16,536 bases of DNA from CAYSSG01 sp964433635 (GTDB lineage: Bacteria; Atribacterota; Phoenicimicrobiia; Phoenicimicrobiales; Stramentimicrobiaceae): the NCBI GenBank assembly GCA_964433635.1, contig CAYSSG010000038.1, positions 1 through 16,536 of the forward strand. The letters are read 5' to 3'. Below, piece by piece: positions 6,829 to 14,071 of this stretch (its first letter is position 1; the number at the start of each line of letters is the position of its first letter). Under the pieces are notes generated by a model. That model was given only the letters and a program-made list of their open reading frames with translations. It was not told where the DNA came from and did not search any database. The translations under genes were made by a program, and so were the position numbers.

Positions 6829-8019
6829 ATGACAGTATCCTTAGAACAAAGAATTAAAGAAACAAATGAAAGAGCTAAAAGAATGAAAGACAACAATACT
6901 TTTTTTTATATGAAAAGTATTGAAGGAGCTTCGGGAGCAAGGACTACTATTGATGGTCGGGAAATGATTATGTTTGCTTCTTATAATTATTTAGGGCTTA
7001 TCTCTCATCCCAAAGTAAAGAAAGCTGCCAAGGAAGCAATAGATGAGTATGGAACTGGAGCAGCCGGAGTTCGCTTATTGGCGGGAACTACAAAAGCTCA
7101 TGAAGAACTTGAAGAGAAAATAGCGCATTTCAAAGGTGCTGAGGATGCAGTCACTTATAGCAGTGGCTATGTAACAAATTTAGCGGCTATTACCACCCTG
7201 TCCCAAAGGGGTGATTTGGTCATTATAGATAAACTTGACCATGCCAGTATCATTGATGGATGCCTGTTATCAGGTGCCAATCATCGTAGTTTTTTGCATA
7301 ATAATATGGAAAGCCTGGAAAAAATATTAGCTCAATCAGAACATTATCAGAATAAATTGATTATTGTTGATGCAGTGTACAGTATGGAGGGAGATATCGC
7401 AAATTTACCGGAAATTTCCAGACTTGCCAGAAAATATGGGGCCAAACTGATGGTTGATGAAGCCCACTCTATTGGAGTAATCGGTAAAACAGGTCATGGA
7501 ATTGAAGAACATTTCGGTTTACAAAATGCCGTTGATATCCATATGGGGACATTAAGCAAGACCATACCGTCTATCGGTGGTTATCTGGCTGGGAAGAAAA
7601 ATTTAATTCATTTTCTTAAATTAACATCCCGGCCCTTTATATTTTCAGCTAGCCTGCCTCCGGTTGCAGTAATAACAGCAAAAGCTTGCTTTGAAGTCAT
7701 TGAAAGTGAACCTGATTTAGTTGGTAGATTACAGAAAAATATTATTCAATTCAGAAAGGGATTGGAAAAGTTAGGCTTTAATACGGGAAATAGTGAGACT
7801 GCAATTGTTCCCATTATGATAGGTGACGAAAAGAGAACGCTTCAATTATGTAAAAGAGTGAACGAGGAAGGTGTTTTTATCTGTCCTATTCTATTTCCGG
7901 CAGTTCCCAAAAACACAGATCGCCTGAGAGCCCATGTGTTAGCTACCCATACACCTGAAGATATTGCAGAGGCATTGGATATCTTTAAAAAGGCCGGTCA
8001 ATCATTAGGAATCATATAA
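6829..8019 (+). CDS. PLP-dependent alpha-oxoamine synthase family enzyme (Kbl/BioF/SPT-like)
   Basis: A 396-residue fold-type I PLP enzyme that condenses an amino acid with an acyl thioester and loses CO2 or cleaves the product. Lys244 in TLSKTIPSIGG (241-251) is the expected PLP lysine. His138 stacks on the ring, DEAHS at 210-214 holds the pyridine-nitrogen Asp210 and His213, and SMEGD is at 185-189. SYNYLGL at 51-57 and SRPFIFSASLPP at 267-278 look closer to serine-palmitoyltransferase-like members than to classical BioF (SNDYLG). HNNM at 157-160 is intermediate between Kbl and BioF forms. No bio genes or threonine dehydrogenase lie nearby, so neither biotin synthesis nor threonine breakdown is supported by context. 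The AAAGGGG ribosome site before the ATG is good. The specific product is left open. Confidence 0.8.
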   Translation: MTVSLEQRIKETNERAKRMKDNNTFFYMKSIEGASGARTTIDGREMIMFASYNYLGLISHPKVKKAAKEAIDEYGTGAAGVRLLAGTTKAHEELEEKIAHFKGAEDAVTYSSGYVTNLAAITTLSQRGDLVIIDKLDHASIIDGCLLSGANHRSFLHNNMESLEKILAQSEHYQNKLIIVDAVYSMEGDIANLPEISRLARKYGAKLMVDEAHSIGVIGKTGHGIEEHFGLQNAVDIHMGTLSKTIPSIGGYLAGKKNLIHFLKLTSRPFIFSASLPPVAVITAKACFEVIESEPDLVGRLQKNIIQFRKGLEKLGFNTGNSETAIVPIMIGDEKRTLQLCKRVNEEGVFICPILFPAVPKNTDRLRAHVLATHTPEDIAEALDIFKKAGQSLGII

Positions 8020-8164
8020 CTGTCTCCTGATGAAAAGAATCATGAACCGGTTTCAGATATGATGGAGGCCATCACATTTAGCAGGATATCGTAACTTTAT
8101 CGACTATTTTTCTTTCAAATCAATTTAGGGCATTCTTTACAGTCATTTCAAAAAGAACATTTAT

Positions 8165-8193
8165 TTGACATTCAATGATAAGTATCCTATAAT
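8165..8193 (+). promoter_or_regulatory. Full-consensus sigma-70-type promoter upstream of greA
   Basis: A perfect TTGACA at 8165-8170 and perfect TATAAT at 8188-8193 are separated by 17 bases. Transcription would start near 8200, leaving a leader of about 135 bases before the greA ATG. Perfect hexamers with ideal spacing predict a very strong promoter, so the long leader and the adjacent GTGTACAAAA box are likely to moderate it. Confidence 0.85.
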
Positions 8194-8195
8194 TT

Positions 8196-8205
8196 GTGTA
8201 CAAAA
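8196..8205 (+). promoter_or_regulatory. GTGTACAAAA box, candidate operator shared with the HTH operon
   Basis: These ten bases are identical to 5317-5326 and in both places lie directly after the -10 hexamer (0 versus 2 bases away). A protein bound here would cover the transcription start. The HTH protein encoded at 5345 is the obvious candidate. Only one copy is present here, against a tandem pair upstream of the regulator gene. Confidence 0.4.
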
Positions 8206-8243
8206 TCGTCAAACATGGACTCAAATAAAATATTATAATTTTG

Positions 8244-8302
8244 GTAACTAAGGTAAGTGTTTTACTTATTACATTTTCGGTTTCATTACTTATCTTAGTT
8301 AT
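8244..8302 (+). promoter_or_regulatory. greA leader with mutually exclusive hairpins
   Basis: Bases 8244-8259 can pair with 8287-8302 in a 16-bp stem containing three G-U pairs (core AACTAAGGTAAGT with ACTTATCTTAGTT). The same left arm (8252-8258) can instead pair with 8264-8270 in a short hairpin, because TTACTTAT occurs twice, at 8262-8269 and 8286-8293. The long stem ends about 18 bases before the GAAGGTG ribosome site. There is no T-run after it, so control of translation or RNA stability is more likely than termination. Confidence 0.5.
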
Positions 8303-8334
8303 AATTTTATCAATAAGGCGAAGGTGTATCAGAG

Positions 8335-8808
8335 ATGGATGACCGGAAAATTATGCTTACTGAGGAAGGCTTGGAAAAGATTAGGAAAGAATTGCACGAG
8401 TTAAAGACAATTAAGAGAAAAGAGATTGCTGAGAAGATTAGCAGTGCCGTAGCATTTGGTGAAATAGCAGAAAATGCCGAATATCGAGCAGCTAAGAATG
8501 AGCAGGCATTTATTGAAGGTCGCATTCTAACATTGGAGAAAATTGTTGAGAACTGTGAATTGATTGACAAATCAAAAAATGACAATTCTTTTGTTGCCCC
8601 CGGTTCAGAGATCGTTGTAGAAGATTTAAAGAAGAAAGAAAAAATAAAGTACATACTGGTAGATTATATCGAATCTGATCCCAGCTCTGGGAAAATATCT
8701 ATCGCTTCTCCTATCGGGAAAGCAGTACTTGGGAAAAAGGTTGGGGAAAAGGTAAAAATCAGAGTGCCCGCCGGGAATATACAGTATAAAATACTGGAAA
8801 TCAATTAG
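8335..8808 (+). CDS. greA: Transcription elongation factor GreA
   Basis: A 157-residue protein that enters the RNA polymerase secondary channel and stimulates cleavage of backtracked transcripts. Residues 1-80 form the N-terminal coiled coil and 85-157 the FKBP-like C-terminal domain (SPIGKAVLGKKVGEKVKIRVPAG at 125-147). The coiled-coil tip reads FGEIAENAEY at 41-50. The usual family motif is GDLSENAEY, so the first of the two metal-handling acidic residues is Glu43 rather than Asp, while Glu46 is kept. The length is normal. The ATG at 8335 has a well-spaced GAAGGTG site. It has its own strong promoter and is closed by a strong terminator, so it is probably monocistronic although lysS follows. 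Confidence 0.95.
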   Translation: MDDRKIMLTEEGLEKIRKELHELKTIKRKEIAEKISSAVAFGEIAENAEYRAAKNEQAFIEGRILTLEKIVENCELIDKSKNDNSFVAPGSEIVVEDLKKKEKIKYILVDYIESDPSSGKISIASPIGKAVLGKKVGEKVKIRVPAGNIQYKILEIN

Positions 8809-8842
8809 TTTTCTTAATTTCAAATAGATATTATTTCAAGGG

Positions 8843-8884
8843 ATGAACAAGGTATTCAGTTTGTATTACCTTGTTCATTTTTTT
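8843..8884 (+). terminator. Strong intrinsic terminator after greA
   Basis: ATGAACAAGGTA at 8843-8854 pairs perfectly with TACCTTGTTCAT at 8867-8878. The stem has twelve base pairs with a twelve-base loop and runs directly into seven T at 8878-8884. Confidence 0.92.
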
Positions 8885-9007
8885 ATTTTACTTTTATAGC
8901 CTTTCTATTATAAAATAGTGCATTAAAGTTAAACTGCTTAAGTCATTTCATTAAACCGGATTTCATGATATTTTTTAATATAGATATTGAGCAAGGAGTG
9001 AGAATCA

Positions 9008-10495
9008 TTGTCTGAACAAGAAAAGAAAAATATAAATACCTTGAGAGAAGATAGAATAAAAGAGATAGAAGAATTAAGAAGCAGGAATATCGATCCCTTT
9101 GGTCAACGGTTCGAAGGGAAAAAACCTGTAGAGAAAATAATAAGACAATTTAATGAGATGATAACCGGTGAGCCTTCTGATGAAAAAGTCGTTGTAGCCG
9201 GCAGGATAAAAGCCCTGAGAAGGCATGGCAAAGCTGCCTTTGCTGATCTGGAAGATCAGACTGGAAAGATTCAAATCTATGTAAAATCAAATCTGATTGG
9301 TGAGAATTCATTTGAAATATTTAAAAAGATATCAGTAGGAGATATCATCGGAATTACAGGAGCAGTATTTAAGACCAGAACCGGAGAGTTGACTGTTCTG
9401 GCTAATCATTTTACATTATTATGCAAATCAATTCGTACCCTGCCTGAAAAATGGCATGGATTAACGGATACAGAAATAAGATACCGCAAGCGATACCTGG
9501 ATCTGATCAGCAACCCTGATGTCCGGGATGTGTTTATCAAGAGAAGCAGGATCATAAAATATATCAGAGATTTTCTGGATAACAAGGGATATCTGGAGGT
9601 TGAAACTCCTGTTTTGCAACCTATTCCCGGAGGAGCAACCGCTACACCGTTTGTGACACATCATCTGAGTCTGCACCGGGACTTATACTTGAAGATTGCC
9701 CCTGAACTTTATTTGAAAAGATTATTGGTGGGTGGAATAGAGAAGGTTTATGAATTGAATCGTAATTTTCGCAATGAAGGAATATCCACAAAACATAATC
9801 CGGAATTTACCATGCTGGAATTATATGAAGCCTATGCCGATTATCATAGCATGATGGAAATTGCCGAAGAGATGATCTGCCATGTCCTCAAACAACTGAA
9901 GATGCCATTTGTTGTGCCATACCTAGGAGAAAACATTGATTTTAATCCGCCCTGGAAAAGACTGACCATGTATGAGGCAATACAATCGATAACTGGTATT
10001 GAAGCCGAAATTTTAGATGATCAAAAGGTAGCCGGCATCATTAGAAAATATCAATTAGAAATACCGGAAGATTCACCGAAAGGTGAAGTTATGAATGAAT
10101 TGTTTGAGAGAGAGGTAGAGCCAACATTGATCCAGCCAACTTTTATTACTGATTATCCTATTGAAGTTTCCCCGCTTTCGAAACAGAAGCCTGATTCAGA
10201 ACATCTCGTAGAGCGCTTTGAGTTATTTATAAATTGTATGGAAATAGCCAATGCATTTACTGAATTAAATGACCCATTGGAACAAAAAAGACGCTTTTTA
10301 CAACAGGCAAAGAATAAAAGTAAGGGAGAGATCAATCAAAATTTTGTTGATTATGATTATATTGAAGCACTGGAATACGGTATGCCACCTGCAGGCGGGA
10401 TGGGGGTTGGCATTGACCGTCTGGTTATGTTATTGACAAATCATGAATCAATCAGAGAAGTGATTCTTTTCCCGCAATTGAAGAAAAAAGAGTAA
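9008..10495 (+). CDS. lysS: Lysyl-tRNA synthetase, class II
   Basis: Charges tRNA-Lys in the cytosol. The N-terminal OB fold that reads the anticodon spans about 61-137. The class II core follows: motif 1 around 178-201, motif 2 with NRNFRNEGISTKHNPEFTML at 251-270, and motif 3 with GMGVGIDRLVML at 464-475. Its 495 residues match the bacterial norm. Translation begins at a TTG (9008) seven bases after an AAGGAGTG site, and the N-terminal sequence fits the family. There is no T-box-like leader in the roughly 120 bases upstream. A possible weak promoter (TTTACT at 8887, TAAAAT at 8911, 18-base spacing) lies just after the greA terminator. rqcP follows 20 bases downstream, so both are probably on one transcript. 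Confidence 0.97.
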   Translation: MSEQEKKNINTLREDRIKEIEELRSRNIDPFGQRFEGKKPVEKIIRQFNEMITGEPSDEKVVVAGRIKALRRHGKAAFADLEDQTGKIQIYVKSNLIGENSFEIFKKISVGDIIGITGAVFKTRTGELTVLANHFTLLCKSIRTLPEKWHGLTDTEIRYRKRYLDLISNPDVRDVFIKRSRIIKYIRDFLDNKGYLEVETPVLQPIPGGATATPFVTHHLSLHRDLYLKIAPELYLKRLLVGGIEKVYELNRNFRNEGISTKHNPEFTMLELYEAYADYHSMMEIAEEMICHVLKQLKMPFVVPYLGENIDFNPPWKRLTMYEAIQSITGIEAEILDDQKVAGIIRKYQLEIPEDSPKGEVMNELFEREVEPTLIQPTFITDYPIEVSPLSKQKPDSEHLVERFELFINCMEIANAFTELNDPLEQKRRFLQQAKNKSKGEINQNFVDYDYIEALEYGMPPAGGMGVGIDRLVMLLTNHESIREVILFPQLKKKE

Positions 10496-10515
10496 AATGG
10501 TATTAAAGGAATATT

Positions 10516-10788
10516 TTGAGAATTGATAAATTTTTTAAACTGAGCAGAATTATTAAGAGAAGAACTGAAGCAAAAAGAGCCTGTGATGATCATTGTATTA
10601 AAATAAATGGGAAGATTGCCAAAGCAGGTGATGCCATCAAGAATTCCGATAAGATCGAAATTCATTTTAGAAATAGGATTTTGGAAATTGAAATACTTGA
10701 AGTTCCGAAGGATAACAAGACAATCTTAAATACTGTTCAGTTATTCAGGGTGATCAGGGAAGAGAAAATTCCTTTTGAATCATTTTAA
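10516..10788 (+). CDS. rqcP: RqcP-like S4-domain RNA-binding protein (ribosome quality control)
   Basis: A 90-residue S4-domain protein closely resembling RqcP/YabO of Bacillus. RqcP binds obstructed 50S-peptidyl-tRNA complexes and works with RqcH during C-terminal alanine tailing. The S4 fold covers residues 1-50 (MRIDKFFKLSRIIKRRTEAK at 1-20), with conserved basic residues Arg2, Arg15 and Arg16, then ISING-type turn IKINGKIAKAGDAIK at 28-42. The TTG at 10516 is supported by the AAAGGA site and by the family's usual MR-DKFLK start. In Bacillus yabO lies close to divIC; here ftsB/divIC is also downstream, but beyond mgtE and eno. mgtE begins about 20 bases after the stop. An Hsp15-type role is a less likely alternative. 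Confidence 0.85.
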   Translation: MRIDKFFKLSRIIKRRTEAKRACDDHCIKINGKIAKAGDAIKNSDKIEIHFRNRILEIEILEVPKDNKTILNTVQLFRVIREEKIPFESF

Positions 10789-10809
10789 ATTGTGATACAG
10801 GTATCAGTG

Positions 10810-12174
10810 ATGGAAGAAAAGATCAACATCGAACAGATTAAAAAACTCCTGGAGGAGAAAAAAACAGGAGAATTAAAGGAATTGGTAGGCAATCTCCATC
10901 CTGCTGACTTCAGTGAACTGGCAGAAGAGCTTTCTCCTGAGGAAATTATCCAGATATTCCGTAACATCAAGGATCAGGAGACAGTAGCCGAATATATCTC
11001 CGAATTACCCACAGAATTACAGTCCAATCTTCTTGCTGCCATGAGCAGGCAGCAGGCCTCAGAAATCTTGAAAGAGATGGATACCGATGAGGCCGTAGAC
11101 CTCTTGACTGAAATTCCTCCCGAGGATTCCCGTCAGCTGCTGGATTTATTGCCCAGAGAAGAGGCTGATGAAATTGAAGAGTTGATGAAGTATGAGGAGA
11201 ATACAGCCGGGAGCGTCATGAACAATGAGTATGTCACCCTCCCTGAGGACCTGACTGCCGAACAGGCTATTGAACATATCCGCAAGATGAGTCCCGAAGC
11301 GGAGATGATCTACTATGTCTATGTCCTTGATCAGAGAAAGCGTCTGATCGGTGTACTTTCCTTGAGAGATCTGATTGTTGCTGAACCCAGAAAAAATATA
11401 TCCCAGATCATGGAAGAGGATGTCATCAGTGTATTGGACACTGAAGATCGCGAAGTGGCAGCCAGAATCATTTCAGATTATGATTTTTTGGCTATTCCGG
11501 TTATCAACAAACAGGGAAAGATGGTCGGCATTATTACCGTTGATGATATTATTGACGTCCTGGAGGAAGAGGTAACCGAAGATATTCATAAGATGGTTGG
11601 TTCAGCTGAATTTTATGAAGACAAACTGATTAAAGCCACTCCCATGAGCAGGGCAAAAGCTCGCCTGCCCTGGCTTCTGGTCTGTATGGTCGGTGAGATC
11701 ATCTCCGGCAAAGTGATAGAATTTCATTCCGGCATTTTAGAAGTTGTTGTGGCACTGGCTTTCTTTATTCCCATTATCATGGCTATGGGAGGCAATGTAG
11801 GAGCACAATCTTCTACTATTACGGTCAGAGGATTGGCAACAGGACAGCTCCGCCTGGATGAATTATGGAAGAATATCTGGACAGAGACCAAAGTGGGATT
11901 CTTTATCGGAATAACTATCGGTATCATTATTTCATTATTGACCTGGTTATGGCAGCATGACTATATCCTGGGTGTTACGATAGGTTTGTCTCTTTGCATA
12001 ACCGTCATTACGGCGGCAACAATCGGAACTTTACTGCCATTAGTCTTTACGCGTTTAAATATTGATCCCGCAGTAGCTACCGGACCTTTTATCACCACTG
12101 CGGTCGATGTTGGCAGCCTGATTATTTATTTTAGCCTGGGATCTTATCTGTTTACCTATCTGGGTAATATATAA
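10810..12174 (+). CDS. mgtE: Magnesium transporter MgtE
   Basis: A homodimeric inner-membrane Mg2+ channel of 454 residues. The acidic superhelical N domain spans about 1-130, two CBS domains about 133-255 sense cytosolic Mg2+, a connecting (plug) helix runs about 256-282, and five membrane segments fill 286-452. GGNVGAQSS at 327-335 and the pore-proximal Asp433 in TTAVDVGS are family hallmarks. The ATG at 10810 is preferred to a GTG at 10792 because ACAGG lies upstream of it and family members start there; the GTG lacks a ribosome site. There is no room for a magnesium riboswitch between rqcP and this gene, so regulation is probably through gating and operon level. eno follows after 86 bases. 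Confidence 0.95.
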   Translation: MEEKINIEQIKKLLEEKKTGELKELVGNLHPADFSELAEELSPEEIIQIFRNIKDQETVAEYISELPTELQSNLLAAMSRQQASEILKEMDTDEAVDLLTEIPPEDSRQLLDLLPREEADEIEELMKYEENTAGSVMNNEYVTLPEDLTAEQAIEHIRKMSPEAEMIYYVYVLDQRKRLIGVLSLRDLIVAEPRKNISQIMEEDVISVLDTEDREVAARIISDYDFLAIPVINKQGKMVGIITVDDIIDVLEEEVTEDIHKMVGSAEFYEDKLIKATPMSRAKARLPWLLVCMVGEIISGKVIEFHSGILEVVVALAFFIPIIMAMGGNVGAQSSTITVRGLATGQLRLDELWKNIWTETKVGFFIGITIGIIISLLTWLWQHDYILGVTIGLSLCITVITAATIGTLLPLVFTRLNIDPAVATGPFITTAVDVGSLIIYFSLGSYLFTYLGNI

Positions 12175-12214
12175 AAGTATATAAATAAGGGTAGTGCAAG
12201 AGAAGGTCATAACA

Positions 12215-12268
12215 ATGATATTGAAAATAAATCCAAAAGAGATCGATAAGGAGGAAATGAATGAGTAG
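12215..12268 (+). CDS. Possible 17-codon leader ORF overlapping the enolase start
   Basis: An ATG at 12215 with a GAAGG site at 12202-12206 opens a 17-codon frame rich in Lys, Glu and Ile. Its TAG (12266-12268) lies just past the enolase ATG (12261) in another frame, so ribosomes finishing it would stop on top of the enolase ribosome site and start. This could couple or modulate enolase translation. It is unknown as a protein and may be chance. Confidence 0.25.
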   Translation: MILKINPKEIDKEEMNE

Positions 12269-13538
12269 TATAGTTGATATATATGCCAGAGAGATTCTTG
12301 ATTCCCGTGGTAACCCTACCATAGAAGTGGAGGTTCATCTGGAAAGCGGATTGATGGGCATTGCCCAAATACCTTCCGGAGCCAGCACCGGTACCTATGA
12401 AGCGGTAGAACTGAGGGATGGAGATAAAAAACGTTTCAACGGGAAGGGGGTTTTAAAAGCTGTAAACAACGTCAATGAGGTGATTGCTCCGGAATTAATG
12501 GGATTAGATGTGCTTGATCAATGCTATATTGACCAATTGATGATTGATCTGGATGGCACCGGCAACAAAGGAAAATTAGGTGCTAATGCCATATTGGGAG
12601 TATCCCTTGCGGTAGCCAGGGCAGCTGCAGGATACCTGGAACTACCTCTCTACCGTTATATCGGCGGAACAAACGCCAAAGAGTTACCTGTGCCATTTAT
12701 GAATATTCTGAATGGCGGAAAACATGCTGATAGTGGTGTGGATATCCAGGAATTCATGATTGTTCCGGTGGGTGGTCCGAATTTTGCTGAAAACTATCGT
12801 ATGGCTGCAGAAACCTTTCAACAATTAAAGTCAGTTCTTAAGAAAGCAGGTTACAGTGTTTCAGTTGGAGATGAAGGCGGTTTTGCTCCTCAGTTAAAAT
12901 CCAGCGAGGAAGCACTGGAGGTGATCACTGAAGCAATCAGTCAGGCTGGTTATAAACCCGGAAAGGATATTTATATTGCTCTGGATTCAGCTGCCTCCGA
13001 GTTTTTTCAGAGTGGAAAATATGTTCTTACCAGAGAAGGGGTTGAAAGATCAGCAGAAGAGATGATTGCATATTATGAAAAATTAGTCAAGAAATTCCCG
13101 ATTGTTTCGATTGAAGACGGGTTGGCGGAAGATGACTGGGAGAATTGGAGCAGATTAACCGAACGGCTTGGAAAGAAAATTCAGATTGTGGGTGACGATC
13201 TTTATGTGACGAATAAAGTCAGATTACAAAAGGGAATTCAACTTAGAGCATCCAATTCCATATTAATAAAACTGAATCAGATTGGAACGCTAACTGAAAC
13301 ACTTGATACGATGGAGATGGCCAAGCGCGCCGGATTTGCAAATCTGATTTCCCATCGATCCGGGGAAACAGAAGACACCACTATCGCTGATCTTGCGGTA
13401 GCAACCAATGCAGGCCAGATTAAGACAGGGTCTCTATGTCGAACCGATCGTATTGCAAAATATAATCAATTACTGAGAATTGAGGAAGAATTAGGAGATC
13501 AGGCAATTTACAGGGGGAAAGAGGTTTTTCAACGGTAA
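12261..13538 (+). CDS. eno: Enolase (phosphopyruvate hydratase)
   Basis: Converts 2-phosphoglycerate to phosphoenolpyruvate in glycolysis and gluconeogenesis, and is a cytosolic homo-oligomer. The mobile loop SGASTG is at residues 39-44. Mg2+ ligands are Asp242, Glu285 (IEDGLAEDDW) and Asp312 (GDDLYVTN). Glu205 in GDEGGFAP is the catalytic acid partner, Lys337 in LIKLNQIG the base, and His365 (SHRSGE) and Lys388 (IKTGS) contact substrate. The length of 425 is normal. A strong AAGGAGGA site precedes the ATG. The stop TAA overlaps the ATG of the divisome gene by one base, and the eno-ftsB pairing is also known in Escherichia coli, so the arrangement is conserved across phyla. Confidence 0.98.
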   Translation: MSSIVDIYAREILDSRGNPTIEVEVHLESGLMGIAQIPSGASTGTYEAVELRDGDKKRFNGKGVLKAVNNVNEVIAPELMGLDVLDQCYIDQLMIDLDGTGNKGKLGANAILGVSLAVARAAAGYLELPLYRYIGGTNAKELPVPFMNILNGGKHADSGVDIQEFMIVPVGGPNFAENYRMAAETFQQLKSVLKKAGYSVSVGDEGGFAPQLKSSEEALEVITEAISQAGYKPGKDIYIALDSAASEFFQSGKYVLTREGVERSAEEMIAYYEKLVKKFPIVSIEDGLAEDDWENWSRLTERLGKKIQIVGDDLYVTNKVRLQKGIQLRASNSILIKLNQIGTLTETLDTMEMAKRAGFANLISHRSGETEDTTIADLAVATNAGQIKTGSLCRTDRIAKYNQLLRIEEELGDQAIYRGKEVFQR

Positions 13539-13828
13539 TGTCTATGATCAGGTCTCTTTTAGAATCCAAGATAACCTGGGCAATTATCTTACTGCTTATT
13601 TTTTATGTTACCTTTGTTTTTTCAGAGAAATATGCCAGTATTTTAGAGTTAAAGGCCTATATTCATGAATTAGAAGATGAGGTCGGCGAGCTGGAAGAGG
13701 GTAATCAGTGGCTGGATGAGAAGATGGAGTTGCTGGGTACAGCTCCTTATATTGAAAAAATTGCCCGGGAGGAACTGGATCTGGTTAAATCGAATGAGAT
13801 TTTGTATAAGACCACCACAAATCAATAA
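13538..13828 (+). CDS. ftsB: Septum formation initiator, FtsB/DivIC family
   Basis: A 96-residue bitopic divisome protein that pairs with FtsL and relays activation to the septal peptidoglycan synthase. Residues about 12-28 are a single membrane helix with a short cytoplasmic N-terminus. Residues 30-66 form a charged coiled coil outside the membrane. YIEKIAREELDLVKSNEILY at 71-90 is the family's C-terminal signature. The ATG overlaps the enolase stop by one base, so translation is coupled. A second ATG at codon 3 is possible. Whether to call it FtsB or DivIC depends on the partner set, which is not visible here. A weak terminator follows. Confidence 0.88.
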   Translation: MSMIRSLLESKITWAIILLLIFYVTFVFSEKYASILELKAYIHELEDEVGELEEGNQWLDEKMELLGTAPYIEKIAREELDLVKSNEILYKTTTNQ

Positions 13829-13838
13829 TTCAGCTGGA

Positions 13839-13866
13839 ATCTCTGATAGGATCCAGAGATATTTTT
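13839..13866 (+). terminator. Probable intrinsic terminator after the eno-ftsB operon
   Basis: ATCTCTG at 13839-13845 pairs with CAGAGAT at 13854-13860 around an eight-base loop, followed by five T at 13862-13866. The seven-bp stem is short and only moderately G+C-rich. Confidence 0.55.
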
Positions 13867-13899
13867 GATGATCGGTTAACCAGAATAATGAAAGCTCTA

Positions 13900-13928
13900 T
13901 TGACGGTGATAACCATTTGTCCTATAAT
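13900..13928 (+). promoter_or_regulatory. Consensus promoter for tRNA-Leu
   Basis: TTGACG at 13900-13905 and perfect TATAAT at 13923-13928 are spaced by 17 bases. The predicted start near 13935 is only about five bases before the mature tRNA 5' end, so very little 5' leader would need removal by RNase P. Confidence 0.85.
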
Positions 13929-13939
13929 GATTTAAGTTT

Positions 13940-14025
13940 GCCGGAGTGGCGGAATAGGTAGACGCACAGGACTTAAAATCCTGGAAGCTGCAAGGCTTGT
14001 GCCGGTTCGATTCCGGCCTCCGGCA
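13940..14025 (+). tRNA. tRNA-Leu (anticodon TAA)
   Basis: An 86-base class II tRNA. The acceptor stem GCCGGAG pairs with CTCCGGC, and the anticodon stem CAGGA/TCCTG encloses the loop CTTAAAA with TAA at 13974-13976. There is a long variable arm (AAGC/GCTT), and the T arm GCCGG/CCGGC holds TTCGATT. The discriminator A is followed by CTT, so CCA is not encoded and must be added after 3' trimming. It reads UUA and UUG codons. Confidence 0.96.
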
Positions 14026-14071
14026 CTTAAGAGACTTCATTCATCAAGCTAAAATGGACAGATTAAATAAA

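Larger units (their letters stand above)
8020..8334 (+). other. Intergenic region between the oxoamine synthase and greA
   Basis: This 315-base gap has no credible protein gene. Its first 145 bases show no convincing terminator for the upstream operon. The rest holds a consensus promoter, the shared GTGTACAAAA box and a long structured greA leader, each described separately. Confidence 0.7.

Noticed and set aside
8310..8654. Minus-strand open frame of 114 codons opposite greA
   Set aside because: Its Ser/Phe/Ile-rich translation mirrors the coiled-coil codons of greA. No promoter or ribosome site supports it.
8887..9007. T-box or lysine riboswitch upstream of lysS
   Set aside because: The roughly 120-base gap after the greA terminator is too short and shows neither a T-box sequence nor a terminator/antiterminator pair.
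10789..10809. Magnesium riboswitch for mgtE
   Set aside because: Only about 20 bases separate rqcP and mgtE, far too few for an M-box or similar element.
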